From assembly GCF_018613675.1 (NCBI RefSeq), contig NZ_JAGGPQ010000023.1, positions 1 to 64,000 on the forward strand: a DNA stretch of 64,000 nt. Reading direction: 5' to 3'. Under the pieces are notes generated by a model. It did not search any database, was not told the origin of the DNA, and saw only the letters and a list, made by a program, of their open reading frames with translations. Position numbers and translations under genes: made by a program. The stretch is from Arthrobacter sp. ISL-85 (GTDB lineage: Bacteria; Actinomycetota; Actinomycetes; Actinomycetales; Micrococcaceae). Shown here in pieces: positions 40,697 to 49,326 of this stretch; within the stretch, counting starts at the first letter, position 1; each line of letters opens with the position of its first letter.

Positions 40697-42067
40697 CTAT
40701 TTCCTCGTAACGGCCGGTTTGGTTTCGGTGGCAGGTGCTTGGCGGGAATCGGGCGCGCCGACAGCGGGAAGGTCATCTACGTGCCGGCTGCGCGCGGGCG
40801 CGTGTTCGAGGGGACTGTGGGCGATGGGATCGCCGGTCTTCTCCAGCCAGGCGTCCAGCAGGTCCGCGTGCCGGGACCTTATGTCCTGATAGTCGGGTTC
40901 CTTGATGACATTGACGAGTTCTGAAGGGTCGGTCCGGCGGTCGTAGAGTTCTTCGGGCTCGCGTGGCTCCAGGTGGGCATCGCCCATCCCTTGGCGTGTG
41001 TCGCTCGTTTCGAGGTCGATGGCCAGTTGGAGCTTGGGCCCCGGTTCGTAGTTGCGGATGTAGACGTAGTCTTTGGAGCGTGCCGCCCGCTTGGGGTCGT
41101 AGGTGTCGTGGAAACTCTTCGAGGTGAAGATGACGCGTCCGTCTCCAGTGCCTTGCCGCCTGAGCAGGGGGACCAGGGACTCGCCTTCGAATTCTTCGTC
41201 TTCCTTTGTGGCGCCTGCAAGTTCCAGCAGTGTGGGGACGAGGTCCATGTGGCTGATGAGGTCCTTCACGCGATGTGGTGGCACATCCCAGCTGGATGGG
41301 AGGCGGACAATAAAGCTCACACCCGTGCCCGCGTCATAGAGGGTGCTCTTCGCCCGCGGGAAGGCCGCGCCGTGGTCGGTGGTGAAGACGATCATGGTGT
41401 TCTCCCGGTCCAAGGCTGAGTCAATTGCGGTGAGGAGCCTGCCAAAGCCTGCATCGAATTGGGCGATTGCTCCGTAGAAGGCTGCTATGTCCCGGCGTGT
41501 GTGCTCGTTGTCGGGAAGGAATCCGGGGACGTCCACCCGTGAGGGGTCGGCGGGCTCGTAATCTTCGGGTCCCCATGGGCGGTGCACCTCCCATGTCCCG
41601 ACGGTGAGAAAGACGGGCTTGCGTTCATTACGGCTCGGTAGCTGGCCCAGCCATCGTTCGGTCGCTTCGACCACCTGATTTGTTCGGGGGATGAAGCCAA
41701 GACCGGGGCATTCGTCGAAGCCGAGGACGGTGGGGTCCACGTTCTCGTGCTGGAGGCCGATCAGGGCTGAGTGGTATCCCAGCGGGCGGAGGTGCTCGGG
41801 CGCGGTTAGTACGCCCTCCCGGTACCTCCAGGCGTTATGGACGAGCCCCTGGATGCCGTTCCGGTAGGGCGACGTGCCGGTGAACAGCGCGCCGCGGGCC
41901 GGGGAACACAAGGGTGAAGCTGAATGGGCGTTGTCAAACACCACCGACTCAGTAGCGAAATTGCTGATATTCGGTGCTGGTACCTGCGGCATGCCGTAGA
42001 CGGGGAGCCAGCGTCCCAGATCGTGGCAGTGGATCAGGACCACATCTGGTTGGGTGGAGTCGGGCAT
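40697..42067 (-). CDS. Sulfatase (formylglycine-dependent), locus B
   Basis: A 456-aa sulfatase from ATG 42067 behind GGAAGGA (six bases). The frame upstream to 42178 is not coding. The metal motif is VVLIHCHDLGRW, the modification site is C54-S-P-A-R58 (in SPLCSPARGALFTG), and the later site is FTTDHGAAFPRAK. There is no signal peptide, so it is cytoplasmic. It differs clearly from sulfatase A and resembles heparan N-sulfatase/iduronate-type bacterial enzymes. The likely substrate is an imported sulfated sugar or polyol. Confidence 0.9.
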   Translation of the reverse strand: MPDSTQPDVVLIHCHDLGRWLPVYGMPQVPAPNISNFATESVVFDNAHSASPLCSPARGALFTGTSPYRNGIQGLVHNAWRYREGVLTAPEHLRPLGYHSALIGLQHENVDPTVLGFDECPGLGFIPRTNQVVEATERWLGQLPSRNERKPVFLTVGTWEVHRPWGPEDYEPADPSRVDVPGFLPDNEHTRRDIAAFYGAIAQFDAGFGRLLTAIDSALDRENTMIVFTTDHGAAFPRAKSTLYDAGTGVSFIVRLPSSWDVPPHRVKDLISHMDLVPTLLELAGATKEDEEFEGESLVPLLRRQGTGDGRVIFTSKSFHDTYDPKRAARSKDYVYIRNYEPGPKLQLAIDLETSDTRQGMGDAHLEPREPEELYDRRTDPSELVNVIKEPDYQDIRSRHADLLDAWLEKTGDPIAHSPLEHAPARSRHVDDLPAVGAPDSRQAPATETKPAVTRK

Positions 42068-42273
42068 GTTTTCCTTCCGACGCCAAGGACGGCCACTGAT
42101 GGTGGCCGAGTTGGCGCAACAAGTTGCTATGGGGTCTGGTGTTTGAAGTGAGTTGCTCTGGTATGGCGGATGGGACACGAAGTTGGGTAGGGCAGCAGGA
42201 CGGGAGCCTGCGGTCGGGGCGGCGGCGATCGACTGAGGATCCTCTGCTGATGCCGCCGCCTGCCGTGGGAAGG

Positions 42274-43644
42274 TCAGCCCGTGGGAAGTCCGGCCTTGGA
42301 GATGATGGACTGCAGTGCGCTCTGGATCTGATCCATTCCGTCCTTCGGCGGGGTGCTCCCGGCGGCGATGTTCTGAAGCGCGGGTTCGGTGGCGTTGAGC
42401 ATGTCAGTGGAGAAGGCATACCGAAGCGAGGTGGGTGTGTCCGGCAGATTCTCGGCCGTTTGCTTCATGGCCTTCAAAGCGTCCTGCTGGGCCTGCGGAA
42501 TGTCGGATGGTTCGTAGGAATCGCTGCGGACGGGGATGCCGCCCTCCTTGGCGAACATGGTCTGGGCCTTCTGGGACGTCATCCAAGTGATGAAGTTCAG
42601 AGCCGCTTTTGCCCTGTCACTTGGAAGGCCGGCAGGTATGGCGAGGGACCAGAGACCTGTAGCGGAAGATGCCTTCCCTGACGGCGTCGGCGGCAGCGGT
42701 GCGTAGCCGATTTTGCCCGCCACGGAGGAATTGGCCGGGTCCTCAAGCTGAGCGGCAGCGGCGGCCACGAGGTAACTTTGGGCAGCGTCCCCATTCTGAA
42801 GTTCCGCGATCGCCTGGGCCTGGCCCATGGTGGTGGTAGCCGAGGGCCCGAGCTGTGCAAGTTCCCGCAACCAGGTCGCGGCCTGGACACCGGAACTGGT
42901 GTTGGCCGTCGGCGTCCAGTCAGTGCCCTGGTTCTTGAACCAGGCACCTCCGGCGCCGTTGAGCAACGCCTGGAATTCGAAGGAGGCTGCATAGGTGCCG
43001 GCTACCCCCTGGGTACGGAAGACGCCCCCGTACTTCGCGGCCTGGGCTTCCTGTATTTTCTTGCCGTTGGAGATGATTTCGTCCCAGGTCTTGGGAACGT
43101 TCAGACCCAGCTTTTCGTAGACGTCTTTGCGGTACACGAAAATGTCAACGTTGCCCAGCAACGGCATGTTGGTAATCTTGCCGCTGGCGTCAAAGACCTT
43201 CTTGGATGCCTCCCACTTGGCCACGTTGCTGTAGCTGTAGATCTGGGTGTCCGGCTTGTAACTGGGATCAACGTCGTTGAACGGCTGCACCCACCCGTTG
43301 ACGTTGAACTGGGGAAGGTCCTGCTCGTTGATCTGAAAAACGTCGAACGTGTGCTTCTGGCTCTGGATGTCGTTGACCTCTTGGGTCTTCACATCGGGAT
43401 TGGGGAAGTTACGAAGCTCTACCTTGTTGCCGGTCTCCTTCTGGTACTCAGCGACGAGCTTCGCGTACGCCGGATTCCAAGGTGCCTGGCTTGTTGGCAC
43501 GACAAGGGTCACGCCCTTGGCCGCTCCTGGGGGTGCCTGGGCACCGGAATCGCAGGCTGCCAAGCCCAAGGTTGCCGTCGCGATTGCAAGGCCAGCCGCG
43601 GCGGCGCGGGCCAGTTTTGTACGGGGTTGTGGGAGTGCGCGCAT
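42274..43644 (-). CDS. ABC transporter extracellular solute-binding lipoprotein
   Basis: A 456-aa lipoprotein. The signal peptide ends in LAAC with Cys31 as the lipidation site. The mature part is a family 1 (sugar-type) solute-binding protein (VVPTSQAPWNPAYAKLVAEYQKETGNKVELRNFP, FDVFQINEQDLPQF, YRKDVYEKLGLNVPKTWDEI). It delivers substrate to the two permeases that follow on the same strand. Substrate class: oligosaccharide, polyol or sulfated sugar, not decided. Confidence 0.92.
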   Translation of the reverse strand: MRALPQPRTKLARAAAAGLAIATATLGLAACDSGAQAPPGAAKGVTLVVPTSQAPWNPAYAKLVAEYQKETGNKVELRNFPNPDVKTQEVNDIQSQKHTFDVFQINEQDLPQFNVNGWVQPFNDVDPSYKPDTQIYSYSNVAKWEASKKVFDASGKITNMPLLGNVDIFVYRKDVYEKLGLNVPKTWDEIISNGKKIQEAQAAKYGGVFRTQGVAGTYAASFEFQALLNGAGGAWFKNQGTDWTPTANTSSGVQAATWLRELAQLGPSATTTMGQAQAIAELQNGDAAQSYLVAAAAAQLEDPANSSVAGKIGYAPLPPTPSGKASSATGLWSLAIPAGLPSDRAKAALNFITWMTSQKAQTMFAKEGGIPVRSDSYEPSDIPQAQQDALKAMKQTAENLPDTPTSLRYAFSTDMLNATEPALQNIAAGSTPPKDGMDQIQSALQSIISKAGLPTG

Positions 43645-43684
43645 TCGTTATCTCCTTTGATATCGGTGGTGGTAAGGAAAGGGG

Positions 43685-44521
43685 TCAGCCCTTGACGGCC
43701 CCGGCCGTGAGCCCGGAAACGATCTGCCGGTTGGCGAAGATCGCGAGCAGGATCATCGGAACTGCGGCAACGGATCCGGCGGCGGCCAGTTCGCCCCAGG
43801 TGACCGCGTACTGCTGGAGGAAACCGGCTATGCCGACAGTCACGGGGGCTGTGACACCACCGGAGGTAAGGGTCAAGCCCATGAGGAACTCGTTCCAGGC
43901 CATGATTCCGACGAAGACGCCGGTCGCGGCCAAGCCCGGGCGTACCAGCGGGAGCATCACCAGCCAGAACGCGCGCAGTTCATGTGCCCCGTCCATGAGC
44001 GCAGATTCGCGCAGCTCGTCAGGCAGAGCGGCGAAATACGAACTCATCAACAGCACAGCAAACGGAAGATTGAACAGAGTGTTGACAATGATCAGCCCGG
44101 GCACCGTGCCCAGCAGGCCGATGTTGTTCAGCAAAACATACAGGCCAGGCACGAGGGTTGCCGGCGGGATTAGCGGGATGATACCGGCCAACACCAGGGC
44201 CGGCAGCGTCAGCCACCGCGGTGGGGACAGTTTCGCCAGCGCATATCCGCTGAGGGCTCCAATGACCAGGCACAGGACCACCGTCCCGATGACCAGTCCG
44301 GCGCTGTTAATCAGCTGGGCTGTGAAGGCGCCGTCGGCGAAGATCGCGCGGAAGTTTCCCATCCAGAACGGGAAGTCCCAGCTGCGGCTGGTGATGGCGC
44401 GGTTTGGCAGGAACGCCAGCAGGAGTGCCCAGAGGATCGGGATGATGACAATCAGCATGATGATGACGAGGGCGATTTCGACGGCCGGGTTGCTGCGACG
44501 CGTCGACGTATTCCCGCTCAT
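43685..44521 (-). CDS. Carbohydrate ABC transporter permease (MalG-like)
   Basis: A 278-aa six-TM permease with the EAA loop (LRESALMDGAHELRAFWLVMLPLVRPGL). ATG 44521 overlaps the upstream permease stop by four bases. The upstream part of the open frame belongs to the other permease. It is the inner-membrane partner of the binding protein at 42274. Confidence 0.92.
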   Translation of the reverse strand: MSGNTSTRRSNPAVEIALVIIMLIVIIPILWALLLAFLPNRAITSRSWDFPFWMGNFRAIFADGAFTAQLINSAGLVIGTVVLCLVIGALSGYALAKLSPPRWLTLPALVLAGIIPLIPPATLVPGLYVLLNNIGLLGTVPGLIIVNTLFNLPFAVLLMSSYFAALPDELRESALMDGAHELRAFWLVMLPLVRPGLAATGVFVGIMAWNEFLMGLTLTSGGVTAPVTVGIAGFLQQYAVTWGELAAAGSVAAVPMILLAIFANRQIVSGLTAGAVKG

Positions 44522-45453
44522 GCCGCCCGCCTCACCCGTCGGGCCAGCACCGCGACCACCAGCAGTGCGACGGTCAGGGCGATAACGACAAAACTGAAAG
44601 CGGCAGCATTGCCGTACTGCAGATCCTGGAAGAACCAGAGCTGGATTCGTTGCGACACCATCGTTGTTGCCCCGTTCGGACCTCCGGAGGTCAGCAGGTA
44701 CATTTCGTCGAAGACTTTCACTCCCATGACCACGCGCACCAGGGCCACGGTCCCGATAGCCGGCAGCAGCAGGGGAAGGACGATCCGGCGAAGGATTGCT
44801 CCTTCTGATGCGCCGTCCACTCGGGCAGCCTCGAGGATTTCGTCCCCGATGCCTTTGAGCGCGGTGTAGATGAACAGGAAGACGACCGGGGACCAGTGCC
44901 AGATGTCCACGACGATAACGCTTGTCATCGCTCCGAGGCCGGTGTTCAGCCAGTTCTGCTCCGGCAGCCCGAGAGTTGCGAGGACTTTGTTCCAGCCTCC
45001 TGCCGTGGGGCTGAGGATGAGCAGCCATATCAAGCTGACCACCACGGGAGCGATGACCGCCGGCCAGATCATCACATTCCGCGCCAGCGGCAGGAGCATG
45101 ACCGCCCGATCGACCAACAGGGCGGCGCCCAGGCCTGCGATCAGGCTGCCTGCAACACTTCCAATAATGAAAACGACCGTGTTGCCCAGTGCCTGCCAGG
45201 CCGCGGCGTCCGCCAGGACCGTCTGCAGGTTGGACAGGCCAGTCCAGGTGAAGTGGAATCCGGTGCCGGTGATGCCTACTTCCGTCAACGCCATCTGGAG
45301 CACCCGCGCGAACGGGTATGCCCCGACGGCCAGACAGAACAGCACAAATGGAGCCAAGGCAATAGCCGCCCAGCCGGGCCCGCCGCGCGGACCCGACTTG
45401 CTGCTCCTGACCGGCGGGGGAGCTGCCACCGCTGTCCCAACGGCCGCCGTCAC
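44518..45453 (-). CDS. Carbohydrate ABC transporter permease (MalF-like)
   Basis: A 311-aa six-TM permease from GTG 45453, with an EAA loop (DEILEAARVDGASEGAILRRIVLPLLLPAIG). It forms a heterodimer with the next gene's product. No ATPase gene is in the cluster, so the importer would need a shared multi-operon ATPase (MsiK-type), as in other actinobacteria. Confidence 0.92.
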   Translation of the reverse strand: MTAAVGTAVAAPPPVRSSKSGPRGGPGWAAIALAPFVLFCLAVGAYPFARVLQMALTEVGITGTGFHFTWTGLSNLQTVLADAAAWQALGNTVVFIIGSVAGSLIAGLGAALLVDRAVMLLPLARNVMIWPAVIAPVVVSLIWLLILSPTAGGWNKVLATLGLPEQNWLNTGLGAMTSVIVVDIWHWSPVVFLFIYTALKGIGDEILEAARVDGASEGAILRRIVLPLLLPAIGTVALVRVVMGVKVFDEMYLLTSGGPNGATTMVSQRIQLWFFQDLQYGNAAAFSFVVIALTVALLVVAVLARRVRRAA

Positions 45454-45510
45454 CTTGTGGCCCTGCTGGTAGGGATAGGAGCTTCCATGCTCATCCTTCC
45501 AATCTGCTCG

Positions 45511-45644
45511 TGCTATATCGATCTACCAACGCACGATCACGCTCTTTTCCCTTCCCGAAGGAGAGGGGCGCGGGGGCGCGATTGGTGGCTAGAGACGTTC
45601 GTATCTGCCGGGCATCTAGCAGAGATAGGTGGATCGATCTACCT
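45511..45644. promoter_or_regulatory. Candidate LacI-type operators of locus B
   Basis: AGGTGGATCGATCTACCT at 45627-45644 is an imperfect palindrome centred on ATCGAT and overlaps the lacI stop. TGCTATATCGATCTACCA at 45511-45528 carries the same right half. Both lie between the lacI gene and the permease operon it probably controls. Confidence 0.5.
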
Positions 45645-46673
45645 CTGCTTAGAGGTTAACTGTGACCTACCTATCACGTCAAGGGTTTCCGTTTCGGCGC
45701 AGCCGCAAGAGCCTCTAACCTCGAGATGGGGCTCCATGGGAGCTAGAGGTGACTGAACGTTTCCGTCGAGGGCATCCAGAAGCCATTGCGCTGCGCGCCG
45801 GCCCATCTCCTCAGGACCCACCGCGACCGAGGTGACGGCAGGGTTGAACAGTGCCGACTCGGGGAGACCGTCGAAGCCAATAACTCCGACCGGATCCCGC
45901 CCTGGCTGTTCAGTCCGGAGTGCGTGCAGGAGTGCATAGGCGATCACGTCGCTGTGGCACAGGACCGCATCAAAGGAAAGGTTAGTGGACAGCAGACGGT
46001 CAGCGAGCTCTATCCCACCTTGCGCACTGGTTTTCCCGCGCAGAACTCCGACAAGTTGCGCACCGGCGAACCCGGACAGTGCTTGCTTTACACCTTCTAC
46101 CCGCTCTTCCCCTGGAACAGCTCCTTCAGGCCCACCTAGATAGACGAACTTCCGCGCACCGTGCACGGTAGCCATGTGGTCGGCGGCGAGGAATCCGCCC
46201 TTGACTTCTTCCAGCCTCAGGCTCGGGGAGCCATCTTGTGACCGGCGGGTGATTGCCAAAGTAGGGACCGACATGGACGGGGCGATGCTGCCGAGCGATG
46301 GAGCGTAGGCCAGTCCGTCCACCGGGTATTCCCGCATCGTCTGGACGACCCGATCCTGGCGGTCGGCTTCATCGTAGGTACTGGTCACCATCGTCATGAA
46401 CCCGGCGGCGGCAGCGACTTCTTCAAAGCCCAGGGCCATGGAAGAGAAAAAGGGGTTCGATATATCCGTCAGGACCAGCCCGAGGAGACCACTGCGATTC
46501 GTCCGCAGCGTCGCGGCACCCCGATGGTAGACGTATCCCAAAGTCTCCATCGACTGACGGACACGCTTCCGCGTCCCGTCACTCAGCCGCCCCGTCCCGC
46601 GGACAACCATCGAGGCAGCCGCACGGGAGACACCTGCATGTTCAGCGACATCCTGGAGCGTCACGCGTTTCAC
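45639..46673 (-). CDS. LacI-family transcriptional regulator, locus B
   Basis: A 344-aa regulator with the LacI helix-turn-helix (VTLQDVAEHAGVSRAAASMVVRGTGRLSDGTRKRV, hinge LGYVYHRGAATL) and a complete periplasmic-binding-like effector domain. It lies immediately upstream of, and on the same strand as, the ABC permease operon, so it probably represses it until substrate is present. Confidence 0.92.
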   Translation of the reverse strand: MKRVTLQDVAEHAGVSRAAASMVVRGTGRLSDGTRKRVRQSMETLGYVYHRGAATLRTNRSGLLGLVLTDISNPFFSSMALGFEEVAAAAGFMTMVTSTYDEADRQDRVVQTMREYPVDGLAYAPSLGSIAPSMSVPTLAITRRSQDGSPSLRLEEVKGGFLAADHMATVHGARKFVYLGGPEGAVPGEERVEGVKQALSGFAGAQLVGVLRGKTSAQGGIELADRLLSTNLSFDAVLCHSDVIAYALLHALRTEQPGRDPVGVIGFDGLPESALFNPAVTSVAVGPEEMGRRAAQWLLDALDGNVQSPLAPMEPHLEVRGSCGCAETETLDVIGRSQLTSKQR

Positions 46674-46785
46674 CTAAGCAGACTAGTCCCGCGCCAGCCC
46701 TTACGCCTAACAGGACCGTGCGGCGCGCAAGCGGTACCACCGCGCCGACGTTGCCTCGAATGCCTTTTGCCCCTGCCGGCGGATC

Positions 46786-47757
46786 CTAAAGACCTACGGT
46801 CCGGAAGCCCGTGTTCCCACTGGAGGACTCGGGGGTGTTGGAGGTGCGCGCCGCGACCCGGTACCGGTTGCAGTATGACTCGTGGCAGAGGTAGGACCCT
46901 CCGCGCATCACCCGGCCGGCCCCTATCGTCGGGCCTTGCGGGTTCTCGGCCGGGGAGTTCCGGTAATAGCGCGGCAGGTACCAGTCGGAGCACCACTCCC
47001 AAACATTCCCGGCGACTTCATACAGGCCGAAACCGTTTGGAGGGAAGCTTCTGACCGGAGCCGTCCCCAGGAAACCGTCGTCCTCCGAGTTGAACTGCGG
47101 GAATTCCCCCTGCCAGATGTTGCAGAGGTGCTCGCCTTGGGGTCCAAGGAGCTCATCGCCCCAGGCATAACGCTTGCTGGCGAGCCCTCCCCGCGCTGCG
47201 TACTCCCATTCCGCTTCCGTGGGAAGCCTTCGGCCTGCCCACGCGCAGTAGGCGTGAACGTCATTGTGCGAGACCTGCACCACAGGGTGGTCCGGGATGG
47301 CTGACCAGTCCGAGTCCATTCCTTGGGGGTGGCGCCAGTCAGCACCGCGGACGTTGAGCCACCAGGGGGCCCCATCGGCCTCCCCGACCACATCTTTCGC
47401 GGGTGCTTCGAGCAAAAGGTGAAAAACAGCGGAGGTGCCATATAGTTCGGCCTCCGTGCGGTACCCCGTGGCCGTGACAAATGCGTTGAACATCCGGTTT
47501 GTGACCGCGGTAGTATCGATGCGGAAGGCGTTGACCGTGACCGGGTGCACTGGCGTTTCCCCGTTGACCGGATAGCCTTCCCCGAACGCGTCCCCCATTT
47601 CAAAAGTCGCCGCGGGCAGGAGCACGTCATCGTGCAGAGGCCTGGTCGCGTCACCTGTAGTGATCGTTATCGGGGCTTCCGCCCGGGTCGTTGTCCGATC
47701 CCGTCCGCAAGGAACGCAGCAGGAGGAAGCCAGTCGCTCAACGCCGTCGGTCAACAC
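46786..47757 (-). CDS. Formylglycine-generating enzyme, copy B
   Basis: A 323-aa paralogue of copy A that is very similar along the core (PHDD-type start LHDDVLLPAATFEMGDAFGEGYP, WAGRRLPTEAEWEYAARGG). It carries the catalytic pair C291 and C296 in YLCHESYCNRYR. It differs mainly in the N-terminal 35 residues, which in both copies include a CC motif. It lies upstream of lacI on the same strand and probably serves sulfatase B. Confidence 0.92.
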   Translation of the reverse strand: MLTDGVERLASSCCVPCGRDRTTTRAEAPITITTGDATRPLHDDVLLPAATFEMGDAFGEGYPVNGETPVHPVTVNAFRIDTTAVTNRMFNAFVTATGYRTEAELYGTSAVFHLLLEAPAKDVVGEADGAPWWLNVRGADWRHPQGMDSDWSAIPDHPVVQVSHNDVHAYCAWAGRRLPTEAEWEYAARGGLASKRYAWGDELLGPQGEHLCNIWQGEFPQFNSEDDGFLGTAPVRSFPPNGFGLYEVAGNVWEWCSDWYLPRYYRNSPAENPQGPTIGAGRVMRGGSYLCHESYCNRYRVAARTSNTPESSSGNTGFRTVGL

Positions 47758-47977
47758 AAACTCCTTGAAAGCATTTTCACGTACGGGCTTCGTACGGGAC
47801 TGGACAGCCGGCTCCGTAAGATACTTCGGGGGCCTTCATTATTTTCAGAGTCAGCTTATGCCCCGAGGATCTAAATGCTCTAAGGAGGACACGTTCGGCC
47901 TAGACAGGAGTCGTCTTCTGCAAAGAGCAGGAAAGCACTGCTAGTTCAGCGCTTGCCCGAAACCCTATGCGCTGGTC

Positions 47978-48190
47978 TCACAAAATGGCCCGCGGACTGA
48001 ACAGGATGGCAGTGTTCTTGGCATTCCTGCCCCATGCGGCTTTGCACCAGGTACGCCGGGTGTTCAGATTGCTTTCCCGGTTCGAGCACCCCGGTACTAA
48101 GCTTCGGGTTGCCATAGGAGGGTGTGGTCCGCTCCGCCTGCAGGCCAGCGTCGTCGCCATGCGTCCCTGCCCCCGAACAATTTCTGGCAT
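47978..48190 (-). pseudogene. Decayed DUF202 gene (partner of 48195)
   Basis: Directly after the intact DUF202 stop, the minus strand reads DDAGLQAERT, the DUF202 entry motif of the partner gene at 29148 (DDPGLQPERT). The frame then breaks up before any membrane segment. It appears to be the remnant of the second gene of a DUF202 pair. Confidence 0.5.
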
Positions 48191-48194
48191 CTGT

Positions 48195-48599
48195 TCAATG
48201 CCAGAGGATAAAAACCAAAACGACGGCTGCGACCAGTGCGGCCGCCCCAGCAAGCAGCGGAACAATCAGGGGCAGCGGCAAGGGTGTCTTGTTACGCATG
48301 CTGCGCTCCACCCTGAGCCACCGCACGGCAGCGCCGGCGCTAAGCAGCATCCCCAACAGGAGCAAGAGGACGGACAGCCCCTTCCGGACAAGCACCAGGA
48401 AAAGGTCTGAGGTAAACGCCTCGATGCCGATGCCCCCAGCCAACAGGGCGAGGGCAGTGCGGATCCAAGCAAGAAACGTGCGCTCATTAGCCAAGGTGAA
48501 GCGCGGATCGGGCTCGGTGCCCCCAGGCAGCAGGCGCTCCGCTATCTTTCCGCGCGACGAAGGCACTGGAGCGACGGGCGGTTGCTCGCTCATAGTCAC
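48195..48599 (-). CDS. DUF202/YidH-like membrane protein, paralogue of 29500
   Basis: A 134-aa protein with DPRFTLANERTFLAWIRTALALLAGGIGIEAF and two later membrane segments (LSVLLLLLGMLLSAGAAVRWL, PLLAGAAALVAAVVLVFIL). It is strikingly close to the 29500 protein. Here the partner gene is decayed. Function unknown. Confidence 0.87.
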   Translation of the reverse strand: MTMSEQPPVAPVPSSRGKIAERLLPGGTEPDPRFTLANERTFLAWIRTALALLAGGIGIEAFTSDLFLVLVRKGLSVLLLLLGMLLSAGAAVRWLRVERSMRNKTPLPLPLIVPLLAGAAALVAAVVLVFILWH

Positions 48600-48621
48600 G
48601 ATGCAACCCTAACGCCGCAAA

Positions 48622-48861
48622 TCACCTTTCCAGAACGGCGCGAGGCTGCGGCGAGAGCGACTTCGGACGGGACGAACGATAACCGACCGCCTCGGCATAC
48701 CGTTGGTACCGGCAGGGGAGAGGCCACACCGGCTTGGCTTGGCGCAAGTACTGGGACACCGCCTCCCTGCTGATCCCGTAATAACGGGCAAGGACGAATT
48801 TCGGAACACCACTGTCAGTGAACCGGGCACTGGCCGCCAAGTTCGGGGCCACAGGTAGCAA
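48622..48861 (-). CDS. Possible small helix-turn-helix protein or fragment
   Basis: A 79-aa frame with VLARYYGISREAVSQYLRQAK, which reads as a helix-turn-helix. The ribosome site is weak and the C-terminal part is not protein-like, so this may be a remnant. Confidence 0.35.
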   Translation of the reverse strand: MLPVAPNLAASARFTDSGVPKFVLARYYGISREAVSQYLRQAKPVWPLPCRYQRYAEAVGYRSSRPKSLSPQPRAVLER

Positions 48862-48926
48862 GGGAAAAGCCCCCAGTGACGGCGGAGTGCAACCCCTTCG
48901 GGGCCGCTCCCCCGACTAAAATAAGG

Positions 48927-48953
48927 GCCGATAATTATGATTCCGTCAACCTA
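48927..48953 (+). repeat. 27-bp direct repeat, right copy
   Basis: Near-identical to 38516-38542, in the same orientation, with two mismatches in the centre. It follows the DUF202 remnants and ends locus B. No integrase is adjacent. Confidence 0.75.
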
Positions 48954-49326
48954 GCGGTCACGGGGAAATTTCTTCCTTGTCCGGATACTTTTCGGCTCGA
49001 GGCGTCTCTTCCTTTTCGTCAAATCGAGGGTGGGACAAATAACAACACCGCCGCCCGGCCCGGGATGAATGACTGAGCGGCTGTTGTCCACTACAGCTAT
49101 GCACGCAGCAATTGCGGGACTTGACCGTTTCCAGTCATCGGTGAGGTTTCGGCAGCACGACCTGCGGGTATGCATGCCAGCATGAAGCGGCCGAGTTTTC
49201 GCCGGAGCAGTGCTGATGGTGCCGTGGGGCATTGTCGGAGTCGTGGGCTTAGTGGGAAGCCGAGGGGGACGAAGGCGTTCTGCAGGTGGTGCCTCGCAGA
49301 TTTCTGGTGCACGGGGGAGGGGTCCG
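48954..49326. other. Upstream region of the PAS-GGDEF-EAL gene
   Basis: About 370 bases holding the promoter of the signalling gene. The frame of that gene is open back to 49210 but without a ribosome site until 49327. Confidence 0.4.
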
